A stretch of 64,000 bases of DNA from Heracleum sosnowskyi. Its lineage: Eukaryota; Streptophyta; Magnoliopsida; Apiales; Apiaceae. Where the stretch lies: NCBI GenBank assembly GCA_030848705.1, contig CM061245.1:72589564-72653563 (forward strand), in the 5' to 3' direction. The notes beneath the pieces were generated by a model. It was given only the letters and a program-made list of their open reading frames with translations, searched no databases and was not told the origin of the DNA. The position numbers and the translations under genes were made by a program. Shown piece by piece: positions 45,735 to 58,382 of this stretch. The first letter of the stretch is position 1. The number at the start of each line of letters is the position of its first letter.

Positions 45735-48700
45735 GAAATGGTTATCAGAGCTTTAGGTTATAGTACTCAGAGACGAGAGTGTTAAGAGTGATGACTAAAT
45801 AAGAGATTAACGTAAGGACTCATATAGAGTTCGTTATTGGAGTACCGAAGGTAGTACCATTAAGGAACTTAAGATTGAAATGTTTACTTGAGGTCTTATA
45901 GTAGGACCGATAGAATATTTAGAGGTCATCAGGATGATGAGAAGTGAGTTTAGAGTTGTGTGTGATATATCGAGGATATTGATATAAGACGCCGAGTAGA
46001 GTCTCAAGAGCAGTTCAGATAGAGGCGGTATAGCTCATACTATTAGTTGACTTGACTAAAGCAAAACTTGTACTCGTAGTCCTTCATAGTTGACGTTAAG
46101 GAGGCGACATATGTGAGAATCAAAATGTTTAAACTTTTTACGCGATTAAGGTTACTTAGTTACCAGATTAATCAAAGGCATTTATTGTTATGAGGTTTCA
46201 ATTCCCCGCGAGCGATGACTCTACCAGAGATAGTGTCTACTACGCCATTGAGAATTTTATGGCCCTCGAGGAAGATCGTGTAGATATATCATGAGAACGT
46301 TATCATAAGACGAGTGCGCTAGACAACGCCATGAGTATGCTTCGTACGATAGGCAATGATGGTTCAACTCAGCGATCAAGAACGTTGGGAATCGATGGTA
46401 TGACTTTAATGAAGTGCATATGGTTGCAACGAGTACTACGACGCTCAGAACCTACCGTGAGGAAGGTCCTTGAGTCTGGAATTGGATTCTTTCGATACAA
46501 CTCTTATTAGAGACTACGTATATATTAACTAGTAGACCTCCATCGCTTCGGTTGACATATTGATTCGACCATGGAAGACACCAATATTGGATAACTATAG
46601 GGGAATGACAGATATGTTTACGGACCCCCAAGTTATTAAATACCTTTGATATGATTTTGAGAGACCATTTAGTTAGTATCCTATATTATGAAGGTGAGGA
46701 GAGGTGATCATCCCCGTACTGCTGATGTTAGAACTTATGATGACCATTGACTTTTTGGTATCTACTTGCTGGTGCACTACTCAATCTGAAACTGTTCATG
46801 CCCGCGTTACCTTGACTAGTTCATGTTAGGTAACCCTTCCAGTTTCCTACTTCAAACTTGGGATGCAACCAACAACTGCTATATTCATTTTATTTCTTTT
46901 CCTTTCTCCTCTTATTACCTTTAAGGTTTAAATACGCAGGTTAAGTTACCATTACTCACTGGAGCGCTTTGTTCGTGCCCTAGGACGACCGGAAGAGGGA
47001 ACCATTATTCATCTATCCTTCTAGGTCTATATTTTATTCTTTATTCTTTAAATTATCTAAGGAATGTTCAATTAATGTTTCCTTAATTATTTGACGAATA
47101 CTCTTTAACGATTATCTTGATACTCGATTTCTTCTTTCATACTTGGACACCTCAGTCGAGTTCATAAATATCTAACTATTCATTTAAACATAGAGGACCT
47201 ATTATTTAGAGATTCCTCGTGAATTCTTTTCTTTTATTTAAAATGAAATTTGTAAATCAGGCGTTGAAATTGTAGAAAGGATATCAATTTGATATTGGTA
47301 GTCCGAATTCAATTCTATTGAAGAAGATGATAAGGTATATGTACGGAGACACCTTTGGGTGTACCGTTTCACTAATGAGAAATATTTGATGGGAGGTTAT
47401 CGATTGTTGTGATACCGAGAACTTTCTATTCAAAGCTTATATTCTATTCAAAGTTTATAATTACCTTATTCGTTCCAAACTTATTTACTCTTCTTTTCAA
47501 TTCATTATCCGAGTAGTCAAAATTTTGTTTTCTTTCTTTCTTTGGCTACGACGTTGAGATTTTGTACTAGTAGATTGAAACTGGCTAATTGTATATGCCA
47601 TTATGAGCTACTAGTTAATTGTTCTAACTAGTTAAAATTTTAACGATATGATGAAAATATAGCTAATCATCCTAGCTAGATGATGCGTCCCAAACTAATC
47701 GAACTAGCAACTTTTGTTCAGCTAATTGTTAATGTTTCTTGAAATGGACTAGTTATTGTTTCAACAAGTTCAACTTTCGGTCGAATTTATTTAAGTGAGT
47801 TCACAATGCATTTTATATGCAGTGAATTGTGATGATGAAATTTCCAAAGGATAATTGATTGAGACCTAACAAGGTCGCCCACTCGACGAGAATTCTTACA
47901 AAGTTTTTGTAAAATATTATGTTGCATGAAATATTTTTGGTACCATGCAAGTATTTTCCTTAGTATTTGGAAAGAGATATAATGTTGAAGTTTTAGAACT
48001 AAAGTAAAAGTAGATAAGTACGATAGAGTATGAATCGAGGCTACGAAAATTGTCAAAGTTCGTTTCGTATGATGCAAATTCAGAATGACGGAGTATTCGA
48101 AATGACTGATGGCGATACATTGATTAAGAAATGACTATGATAGAAGCTTAATGAGTGAGAAAGAAAGAACTATAGAGGAATATGAGTTTGAGGACTAATG
48201 AGGGAGCCACATATATGGAAATCCTAGGGAACCCTAGAAATAGAAATAGAAATAGAAATAGAATTAGTAAACTATGAAATTATCTTGGTGAACCTTGTTT
48301 GCCAATAATGTGAAATTGAGGTTTTAAGGCAACCGTATACGTTGATTTATTTTTCCTTCAAAAAGGGAGGGTCCGATGAAATTTTGGAAATAAACTGATT
48401 GATCAAATACGATGTGCAAATTGAGTGCGGAGATGAGAAGGTAAAATGTGGATTGCCCAGTAAGGGGGAGTTGTCCTTTAAGGACGGAAGTGAACTACGA
48501 AGTTTATTAGGATAGTACAAACAAAGAGATTGTTGCGGAAAAATGTGAAACTTATTGAGCACATGCAAATCGATACAAATAGGGAGATACCAAATATAAT
48601 GGGCACCCCAATTTAAATGAATTCATGGACGTATTTTTACGATCTCCAGGAACTACCACCTGATTGAGGCATGGAACTTTCCATTGATTTATTGCCAGGG
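45735..48700. other. Tekay-like primer-binding site and decayed internal DNA
   Basis: TGGTTATCAGAGC at about 45740-45752 is a one-base variant of the Met-tRNA primer-binding site. The following 3 kb should be gag-pol of the Tekay-like element, but I find no readable domain in any frame. It is either heavily decayed or replaced by other sequence. A short (AAATAG)n microsatellite lies at 48237-48265. ORFs in 47787-48758 are short and unrecognised. Confidence 0.45.
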
Positions 48701-48706
48701 GTTGCG

Positions 48707-50325
48707 TCAGTATTCTAGAGAGGTCAATGGTGGTGCAATGGGAGTTCGCAATTCCCAATCCCGAGTGAAGTCCAAAACGTCTTTTTGATTTTGGAACTGA
48801 ATTGCTTCAGTGTCGGACTCACTAGGTTGCCTTCCACTTTCTCCAGTATAAACTGCGAGTGGAAAATCCCTTAAGGGAGCCAGAGATGTTCCCTTTGGGA
48901 GGGGAGAAAATGATTCTATTTGATTTGGCAAAGAATCAAATTTTCCCTCAAATGCCTGTGAAGGCACTTCTACCATTACAATGGTAGGCACTGTATCATA
49001 TCCTACGTGATCTCCTTGCAAAGTGTCCTGAGTGTCATCTATTGGTATGTTTTCTCCCATTGTGAGTAACAGGAGTGTGGTTGACTCAGTACAAGTTGCC
49101 ATGGCCCTATGACGGATTTCAATAGATTCACCCTGTTGAGAGGATGTCTCCAGAGACTGTGTAATGGCCATTTCCAAATCCATATCCTATTGAGAGGATA
49201 CAGACATGCATATAGATATCTCCACATATGTTTTTCTTTTCTTTGGAGGTGGAGATAGAGCTGTGGGATCACTCATGTTATCTTCATCACTATCATTTCT
49301 GTTTCTGACATTGAAATTTGGTTCAGGCTGATTTGTAAAAGTAGTTGACTCTGTGTTTGGCTCTATGACCGGGGATAGAGTTTGTGGCTCTACAAACTCT
49401 TGGTCAGTCCTATCAACCTCTTGGGTTTTAGCAGTAGTGCCAGAAGAACCAGGGTTAGAAGTTATTACCTGAGGTGGAGTGACTTCTTCAGTTCCAGCAG
49501 TTGTAACTATCCTTTGCTCAGGAACTGGTGGTTCAAACGACGGAAGATTGATGAAGTTTGTCATGTATGTGGATATGAGTACTGGAACATTGCCATACTT
49601 GAAGATTGATAGAACTTTCTGTCAGTGGTTGGAGAAAAGAAAAAGCGACCATTCCTGAACAGTTCTTTATGCTCATTAGAAAATAAGGAATTAATGACAA
49701 GTGATAGAAAATGAGGATAATAACATTTAATCTTTCTACCACTGTCAAATTCTTTTCTAGCATTAAACACCCTTCTAACAACAATATCCCAGAGAAGGTG
49801 GCCATAGTTAAGTCTTTTGTTGAAAACAATTACATAACCAATAACTTGTAAAAGATAAGGAATATTCTGAAAGTTATTTTTGGTGCAATTGCCAAAGACC
49901 TTAGCCAAGGTATCAAAAAACAAATCCCATTCACACACAAGATTCCCCTTGATCAATTTGGCCATGTTCTGGGGACCTTGATATCGAATATTGATGAAGA
50001 ATTGAGTTAATTCATCATTAGTGGGCATTCTCTCAAAATTGTCCAGAGGAAACTGCAAGACATTACAAAATGTTTCCTCAGTAATTGTGTACTGTGTGTC
50101 CTGAATATCGAATGAGATAGTAGAAAAATCTTCAGAAACAACAGTAGTAGAGCAAAGTAAATATAAATGATCAATTTTTAAATCAAAATTCGAACAAATA
50201 GCATAATTAACACATGAATGTTCATTTAGAAAAGAAATCCAAGGCCTAAAACGTTCAAGTGAACACTTCAGGGGATCAAAATAGCCATGGTAATTAGTAA
50301 GAACGATCTCAAAATTCTGGGCCAT
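48707..50325 (-). pseudogene. SIRE-like third ORF, broken
   Basis: The first part (50325-49561, 254 residues) is followed by a frame slip near 49615. The second part (49564-49187) and third part (49183-48707) share a frame separated by a single TAG at 49184-49186, where a Gln codon is likely ancestral. The N-terminal half has hydrophobic and aromatic motifs (such as YTITEETFCNVLQF and YLLQVIGYVIVFNKRL) resembling a family of plant transposon-associated proteins. The C-terminal half is Pro/Ser/Thr/Glu-rich with a basic PPPKKRK patch. In SIRE elements this position is sometimes called env-like. I see neither a clear signal peptide nor a membrane anchor here, so that label is not supported. Confidence 0.7.
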
Positions 50326-51430
50326 TTTAACACAAAATAATTCAGTTAATTTTAGATTAATTCCAATTTAGGGATTAAAATCCAAAAAATAAGAATTATA
50401 TCAGAAATTAATTAAATCAAATTATGTTGATCCAAATAAAAATAATGTACAAAAAAAAATGACAGCACTTCTTTACTTTAGAGAATAAAGAAGCAAACTA
50501 GAGAAGTGAGAAGTTTTGTAAAAACAAGAAATTAAGAGTAATGAAAAATCTGCTAAGTAAGATTAGTATTTATAGGCAAAATTAGTAAAACTGGAATGAC
50601 TACCGGGTAGTCATACCGATAGTCATTCCAGTACAAACTGGGAATGACTATAAAACTAAACTGATTTTACAAATAAAAATAACTAATAAATAAAACTATT
50701 AGAATTCTATTGGAATGACTACCGGGATGACTATGGGATAGTCATGCCGATAGTCATTCCAGTACAAAAATTTTAATACTGAAATTTAAACAGAAAAACT
50801 ATTCTAATTAGACTAAAATCTAATAAACCTAAAATGACTACTAGAATGACTATAGTCATTCTAGTTTAATCTAACCAGAAATTAAAAAAAACTAATTACC
50901 AAAATAGTAGAAAGAATCAGAAAAATGCATAATAATTAAAAATAAAATGCTAAAACCTGTTAGAAAAACAAGGAAAATTTACAAAAATTAAATAAACTAC
51001 CAAACTGTTCATTAAAAAGCAAATAAAAATCACACAACATAATATTCACATATCAAACATTAAATTGCAGAATGAAATTAAGCAACCTAATATTTTCAGA
51101 AAATGCATAATTAAGTAGAAAATTATGCAAAAACATAAGAAAATTGCAGAATATTATAGAAATGCAACAAAATAATATAAACCTGTAGAAAAATTCAAAC
51201 AACAATTTATACAATCTGAAACTAACTTAAATGATTCCAAATAATTAAATTTTCAATAAAAATAAATTTCTCCACTTAAAAAATATGAGAAAAATATTTT
51301 TAAAGAAAATAGATTATTCAAGAATATTTAAATTAACAAGCTTACACATCAAACATGAATTGGCAATATTTAACATTTAAATAGCAGGAGAAAATGATTT
51401 TAATTAAGAACAACCATAATAGAGATACAG
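50326..51430. other. Spacer between pol and third ORF, with palindromes
   Basis: Non-coding and AT-rich. It contains three palindromic segments built from ATGACTA and TAGTCAT at about 50590-50632, 50711-50762 and 50842-50874. The same motif recurs in this element's LTR at 57500-57730. Confidence 0.7.
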
Positions 51431-54400
51431 TTAATCACTAAGACTGTTTAACATACCCAATTTACCAACTAACCTGGTAAACGTGGATTCATCAAAAGAT
51501 TTAGTGAAAATATCCGCTGTTTGTTCTTCTGTGGGTACAAAATGTAATTCCACAGTTCCATTCATGAGATGCTCTCTAATAAAATGATACCTGATGTCAA
51601 TGTGCTTCGTTCTCGAGTGCTGAACAGGGTTGTTGGAGATTGCTATGGCACTTGTATTGTCACATAAAATTGGAATTTTGTGTAATACAAAGCCATAGTC
51701 TTTCAATTGATTCCTTATCCATAAGATCTGAGCACATCAGCTTCCAATAGCAATATATTCAGCTTCTGCTGTTGAATTTGAAACTGTTTGCTATTTCTTG
51801 CTATACCAGGAAATCAATCTACCTCCTAGGAATTGACAACTCCCAAAGGTACTCTTTCTATCCACAACACTACCTGCATAATCAGAATCTGTATATCCAA
51901 CAAGATTAAAACCAGAATCTTTAGGGTACTAGATACCTAAATTAGGTGTACCCTTAAGATATCTCACGATTCTTTTAACAGCAACGAGATGTAAATCTCT
52001 AGGATCTGCTTGGAACCTTGCACACAAGCATGTAACATACATAATATCTGGTCTACTTGCACACAAGATAGAATAAGGAGCCAATCATACCTCTGTAGCT
52101 TGTAACATCTACCTTGATAGAATTATCACAAGCTCCAAGTTTGACAACTGTTGAAGATGGAGTCCTTGCTGATGCTGAATCCTCAATGTGATATTTCTTG
52201 AGGAGTTCTTTGAGATACTTGGATTGACAAATAAATATACCATTTGACCTTTGACTTACTTGTAATCCAAGAAAGAAATTCAGCTCACCCATCATACTCA
52301 TTTCAAACTTACTCTGCATTAGCTTAGCAAATCTCTTACAGAGATCATCATTAGTAGACCCAAATATGATGTCATCCACATAAACTTGGACTAATATCAT
52401 ATCATTTTTGTGTTTCTTAGAAAAAAGAGTTTTTTCTATGATACCTCTTACAAAACCATTTTCTAAAAGAAAACCAGAGAGAGTGTCATAACATTTTCTT
52501 GGGGCTTGTTTGAGACCATAGATAGCCTTGAAGAGAAAGTACACAAAGTCCAACAATTCTTGATTTTCAAAGTCAGGGGCTGTTCCACATATACTTCTTC
52601 ATCCAGCTCACCATTCAGAAATGCACTCTTAACATCCATTTGATAAACTTTAAAATTGGAATAAGTTGCAAATGCTAAGAACATCCTGATAGCCTCAAGC
52701 CTAGCCACTGGTGCATAGGTTTCATCATAATCAATGCCTTTAGCTTGTGAATACCCTTGAGCAACTAGTCTTGCTTTGTTTCTGGTAACAATGCCATCCT
52801 CATCTAACTTGTTCCTCTATACCCATCTTGTACCAACTACTTTCCTGTTCTTTGGTCTGGGTACCAGCTTCCAGACTTGCTGTTGTTCAAATTGATTGAG
52901 TTCATCTTGCATAGCAATCACCCAATCTGGATCACTCAGTGCTTCCTCAGTCTTCTTTGGCTCCATCTCAGATAGAAACCCTGAATAATGACATTCATTC
53001 TGAGTAGCACTTCTAGTTCTAAGTCCAACACCTGGATCACCAATGATCAGCTCAAAAGGATGAGCTCTATTCCACATAATCTGTCTTGGAAGATTTGATC
53101 TTGATGATTCGCTTTGAAATTCATTCTGGTGTTGTGAATGACTAGTTGACCCTTCATTTCCTCCCCCTGAGTTGTTGCTTGATTGCCTTGATTCTTCTCC
53201 AGTGTTGGTGGTATCTCCATTGTTACCAATGTTTCCACCACCACCACCATGATCATTATCATCATTGTTATTTTCATTACCAGCAACAATCTCAGGTGGA
53301 GCTTCATCATCTGATTCTGAGTCTGGCAAGTTATCAAACTTCAGTTCTTCAGATGAATCTTTTGTTTGGATACTAGGGAGTTTAGTGTCATCAAATGTAA
53401 CATTGACACTTTCCTTCACTTGGTGACTGTCAATCAAGTACACCCTGTAAGATCTTCTGGAGTAACCAACAAATATAGCTTCATATGCCTTGGCCTCAAA
53501 CTTGCCACGTTTAACATCTCCATCCTTAAGCACAAAGCATTTGGCACCAAATACATGAAAGTATTTGAGAGTTGGTTTCTTGTTGTTCATTATTACATAA
53601 GGAGTCTTCATTAAGTCCTTGTTGATTAAAGTTCGATTCTGAGTATAACAAGCAGTATTTACAGCTTCAGCCCAAAAGTACATTGGAAGTCTTGATTCAC
53701 TTAACATAGTCCTTGCAGCTTCAATCAATGTATGATTCTTCCTTTCTACCACTCCATTCTGTTGAGGAGTTCTAGGGGCCGAATACTGTCTTGTTATTCC
53801 TTTATCTACACAAAAGTCATTTAGGACTGCATTCTTGAATTCAGTTCCATTATCTGACCTTATAGCTCTAACAGGGAATCTAGAATCCAGCTCAATCAAC
53901 TTCACATGATCAATCACCATCAGTGGGGTCTCATCCTTGGAATGTAGGAATAAAACCCAAGTATATTTGGAATAGTCATCAACAATCACAAGTGCATATT
54001 GTTTCTTTGACATAGACATCACTTTAACTGGACCAAACAAATCCATGTGCAGTAGCTGATGTGGTTCAGTTATTGATGATGTGTCAGTGCCCTTGTGAGA
54101 TGCTTTCTTTGACTTTCCTTTCTGACAAGCCTCACACAGTCCTTCCTGTGTAAATTCCATTTGAGGCATACATCTTCTTGTGCCATAGCCAACTTTCATC
54201 TGATGAAGCTTTAGCATAAAAACAATTAACTTCATCTTTGGATCCAGAGTACAGATCAGCTATGAACAAGTTCCCTTTCCTTAGTCCTTGAAGAGCAGGC
54301 TTTCCATTCTTCTTGTGAAGGATCTGGCACTTGTCTTTATCAAATGAAACATCATATCCTTTGTCACAGAATTGACTGATGCTGAGAAGATTGTGCTTCA

Positions 54401-54647
54401 GACCTTCCACAATGGAGACATCTTCAATGATAACATTTCCCGATTCCAAACAGCCATATCCTTCAATTAAACCTTTGATGTTATCTCCAAAGGTAACCAC
54501 TGGGCCAACTTTCTCAACCACATTTGATAGCAGGGCTCTATCTCCGGTCATATGCCTTGAACATCCACTGTCCAGAATCCATACAACACGGTTTACCTGT
54601 ACCACACCCTGCAATATCAAATTGATTAGTCCTTCCTCGGAACCCAA
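51431..54647 (-). pseudogene. SIRE-like pol (protease, integrase, RT, RNase H), broken
   Basis: Protease motif WILDSGCSRHMTG is near 54590. The integrase zinc region and DDE core follow (including HMDLFGPV, SDNGTEFKN, TPQQNGVVERKN; about 54130-53690). The reverse transcriptase has YVDDIIFG near 52380, and RNase H ends at 51431 (TKHIDIRYHFIRE near 51610). A deletion or frameshift lies near 54150-54235. There is a stop at about 52817 and frame changes at about 52580 and 52050. The 51707-52050 part of RNase H is interrupted by several stops. The protein cannot be produced as one piece. Confidence 0.88.
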
Positions 54648-55083
54648 ACTTGATTGGGTCCGGCATACTTAAAGAACTGGCCTTTGTCAGGCAAAACAAC
54701 ATTTTTAACTCTAACTACTTCAACCTCTTTCACAAAAGAGCGTTTTCATTTATAGCCAGCCTTAACACATTTCTGAGTAGGCTTAGGGATAAATGAATCC
54801 ACTCTAGTCTTAGGAGGACTAATAGTCTTAGATCTAACATGTTTCTTATTATTAATATGTTGACGGGGAGCATCTTATTATCAGATATATGATTACTGTT
54901 AAAATAAGCATACATAACATTAAATGCACAAGACATGCAATTCACCACACCACATGCTTTATGAGATAGATTAATAGCAGGCATGTTAGTTCTACAGTTG
55001 TTTTGATCCACTTTATGAATGTCTGATTTTGTCTATGTTGCTGAAATAACTTTGACATGATTCTCAGACATACATTTGTTGGA

Positions 55084-56880
55084 CTGATCAAGTTCAAAAG
55101 CAAGATCCTCAATACGCATCTCCTATTGAATAATGATGGAATATTCATTGAGAGGTTCTGCCAAGGATTCTCTAAAGAAAGGTTTATCAATATCCTTAAG
55201 CACATGTGGTACACCCCTTTCTTCAGCACTGACTCTATTAGGGGTGTTAATGCTTAATTCTCTAATAGACTCATTATAGTCATAACCCATTCTTACAGTT
55301 TGACCAATAATTTGTTTATTGAAGATTTCTTTAGCAGTCTTACAAGAATTATAGTAAGCATTTACCTTGGTTTCAAGTTCACTGATATGATCCTTAAGAA
55401 TGGTTTCTAGTTGAATATAACAATTAACCATATTCTCAAGAAATGTTATCTTCTTAGTGAGTTCATATTGATTAACATGCACAAGTCTTAATTCTTTTAC
55501 CTCTTTTTCAAGAGTAGTGTTCAAAAGAACTATTCTATCATTTTCACTACGTGCACAAGATACAGTACTACTAAGATGATAGATCATTTCAGAGTCAGTG
55601 AACTTTACCTCTGACATGAATGATGAAGTGCTGCCTTCATTAGCCATTAAAGCTAGATTTCCAATTTCACCAGCTTCTTCATCACTATCTGTATCATCCC
55701 AACTCTTTCCCTCGGCAAGATATGCTTTCCTAATCTTGTTCTTCTTGCTAGAATCATATGAGTTCCTTCTCACTTGCTTTGGCTTTCTGCATTCTGTAGC
55801 AAAGTGACCCAACTCATTACAATTGTAGCATCTGATTGTACTTTTGTCCACGGTTCCAGTTTTATAGCCACCCCTTGTGCTATTTGAGGAAGAAGAACCA
55901 CCTCTCTGAAACCTGGGCTTGAACTTAAGATTAGGGTTCCTTCTGAACCTGAAGTTCCCAAACTTCTTCACTATCATTGCCATTGACTCATCCTCCAGCT
56001 GTTCAAGTTCTTCTATAGAATAGAAGTCACCATTAGATTGACTTGTGGATGTTAAGCCATATTCAGCCATAGTAACATTCATGTCAGAACTGGAAGGTTG
56101 AAAAACCTTCACTTCCAGTTGATGCGGGACTTCTGCCACCAATGAAGTAGAAGTACTGACAATTTTCCCTGTTCCATATATTTCCTTCTGCTGTATCTGT
56201 TTCGGCTCACATGTCTTTAGAACACCATAGAGTCTTTCCAAAGAAATCTCTCCAAGATCTCTTGCTTCTCTAATTGTAGATATTCTGTGCTCCAGATGAG
56301 ATGGAAGTGTAAGGAGGAACTTCTTGTTAATTTCCTTAATTGTGTAGTTCTTTCCATGGAGGTTCAGATCATTTATCAATTTATTGTATCTCTCAAAAAC
56401 CTCAGAGATACCTTCACCAGGGTTTGATCTGAAGTGTTCATATGAAGAGGTGAGAATTTCCATCTTATTCTCTCTTACTTCCTCTGTCCTTTCATTAATT
56501 ATCTCAATCGTATCCTAAATGTGTTTGGCAGTAACATAGTTTAGAACATGATTATGCATGATTGGATCAAGACAATCAACCAGAATCAACTATAAACAGG
56601 CATCCAGGGAAGCATCCTCTTTCTCATCAGCTGTGTAGTCCTTGGGATCCTTGGGGTACATCCTAACAGCTTGAGTAATAACATTAATCACAATCTACTC
56701 TTCCTCAAAAATCATAGGAAGTTTTGGACCATTTTTCAGCACTCTAAGATATTTAACATTAGCCACTTGAAGAAACATGAGCATCTTCTTCTTCCACATT
56801 GGATAATGCTCCTTGCTGAACATGGGGATTTTCACTGTACCAACTTTCTGTGTAGTAGATATTTTTGAGATTTTTGATGA
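55084..56880 (-). pseudogene. SIRE-like gag, broken
   Basis: The N-terminal part (about 56880-56470) has the gag opening and three premature stops, at about 56697, 56590 and 56517. The open frame then runs 56463-55123. It includes the gag core, the zinc knuckle CYNCNELGHFATEC (about 55830) and a long coiled-coil-like tail. A TAG follows IQ at about 55120. Most stops replace an expected Trp or Gln codon. The region 55120-54650, between gag and protease, is in shifted frames. Confidence 0.8.
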
Positions 56881-56948
56881 AGAATAAAAATTTTAGAGTT
56901 AAGAAAAAATCACAAAAAATGGATCTTTGATTTGTGTATCAATCAAAA

Positions 56949-56961
56949 GGCTCTGATACCA
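56949..56961 (-). other. Primer-binding site of SIRE-like element
   Basis: On the minus strand this reads TGGTATCAGAGCC, the initiator-Met-tRNA site, two bases from the LTR end. It fixes the direction of the element and its LTR boundary. Confidence 0.9.
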
Positions 56962-56963
56962 AT

Positions 56964-58382
56964 TGTTAGGTCCCGATAAGTTTGTAGGGGAGGGGGGGGG
57001 GGGTTGAATACAAACTATACCATTTTATCGAATTTGTTCGTTTTAGAATAAAACAATTTAAGAACAAATTATGGCGGAATTAAATGAAACAAAATTCAAG
57101 TTAAATATAACTTATATTAAACTTGAAAGGTGTTACAAATATGATACTGATTACAAGATTGAATCTCAAACTAATTAAAACAAATCTAGAATAAATTCGA
57201 CATGAATTTATCTATTTTTATAATAAAAAGATATAACAATGAACGATAGTTCGAGATACGTTCTAGGGATAAAAATTCGCTAGATAGTTAAAGCAGTACA
57301 AGTGAATGAATTCTAGTGGTTTAGATTTAACACTATGATTTCTAGAAATGATTCACTGATAAAAATGTCCACGACAGTTCTTGAAAGTTCTTGACCGTAG
57401 CTTTTCTTTTTGATATAATGTTAAGTATGAAAGTCTTCTGTCTTGATCTTTTCTAATAAAGCTAATCCACTTGACATCCACCAATCTGCACGTTTCTTTG
57501 TTTTGGAATGACTATTAAAATAGCCATGAAAGACTACTAAAATATCCTGGAATGACTATGCTTATAACTGGAATGACTATCAGAATTTAAGAGAATTAAT
57601 TTAGAATAAATAGAAATGAACTAGGATTATCGGGATGAGTATCCCTTGATAGTCATTCCAGTTCATTTTTAATTGAAAATGACTTGGAATAACTACCGGG
57701 ATGACTATCCATGATAGTCATTCCAGTTCATTTTATTTAAGTAATTCTAATTTAATTCTAATTCTATTTTAAATTAATTCTAATAATTAATTTATTGAAT
57801 AAATTAATTCATTAGAATTAATTTATGAAATAAATTAATTACTTAATGTATTTGTTACATTAATTCTGAAGAATTAATTTAATAAATAAATTAATAACTA
57901 ATTTAAAAGAGAATTTAAATTCTTACAAGATAGCATAACCAATCCTTGAACCACTGGAATTTGATGAAGAACATTCACTGTCTGAAGTTGACACTTGATG
58001 TACTGTCTGGTTCATAAATGACTAACTCCAATGTCTGTTCTTCATATTGACTTTAAGCTGTGGTCCAGTAGCCGCTTTTAACTTTTGTTCAACCTTTGTA
58101 ACCTGTACATTTGCTGTCACACATCTGAAACCTCTGCCACTTTAATAAATCCACTTCCTTGAATACTTCACCGAGGCTTGATCAAATAATTGAACTTCTT
58201 TCAATGTAGTATTTCTTCAAGTCTGTAGGATGACTTTAATCTGTATTCTTTTGACTGATATGATCTTCTGAGATTCCTGTGAGACAGTGACAATTGAATT
58301 GTTACTTACTTATTACAAACTTGTTTAAGTTGAGTTGTATTCTCGATATTAAGAAATAGGCCTAAACATATGGCTTTCAACA
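56964..58382 (-). repeat. 5' LTR of SIRE-like element
   Basis: In element orientation it begins TGTTGAAAGCC (58382) and ends CGGGACCTAACA (56964). At 1419 bp it is the size expected for SIRE LTRs. It contains palindromes of the ATGACTA/TAGTCAT family at 57507-57730, an AATTAATT-rich stretch (57760-57900) and a run of 12 or more G's near 56990. Confidence 0.85.

Larger units (their letters stand above)
48707..58382 (-). mobile_element. SIRE-like Ty1/copia element with third ORF, 3' end missing
   Basis: In element orientation (right to left) it runs LTR (58382-56964), primer-binding site, gag, protease-integrase-RT-RNase H, a 1.1-kb spacer, then a third ORF (50325-48707). A third ORF 3' of pol in the same direction is the hallmark of the SIRE/Maximus group of copia elements. 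The expected second LTR and polypurine tract to the left of 48707 are not recognisable, so the 3' end appears deleted or too decayed to see. All three ORFs are broken. Confidence 0.85.

Noticed and set aside
53047..53614. ORFs of 76-96 codons on both strands in the SIRE-like pol
   Set aside because: They are alternative frames over the low-complexity linker after integrase, rich in His/Met or Asn/Gly repeats.
56985..57005. G-run in the SIRE-like LTR as a polypurine tract or G-quadruplex
   Set aside because: It lies inside the LTR on the wrong strand for the element's polypurine tract, and a single homopolymer run may be an assembly artefact.
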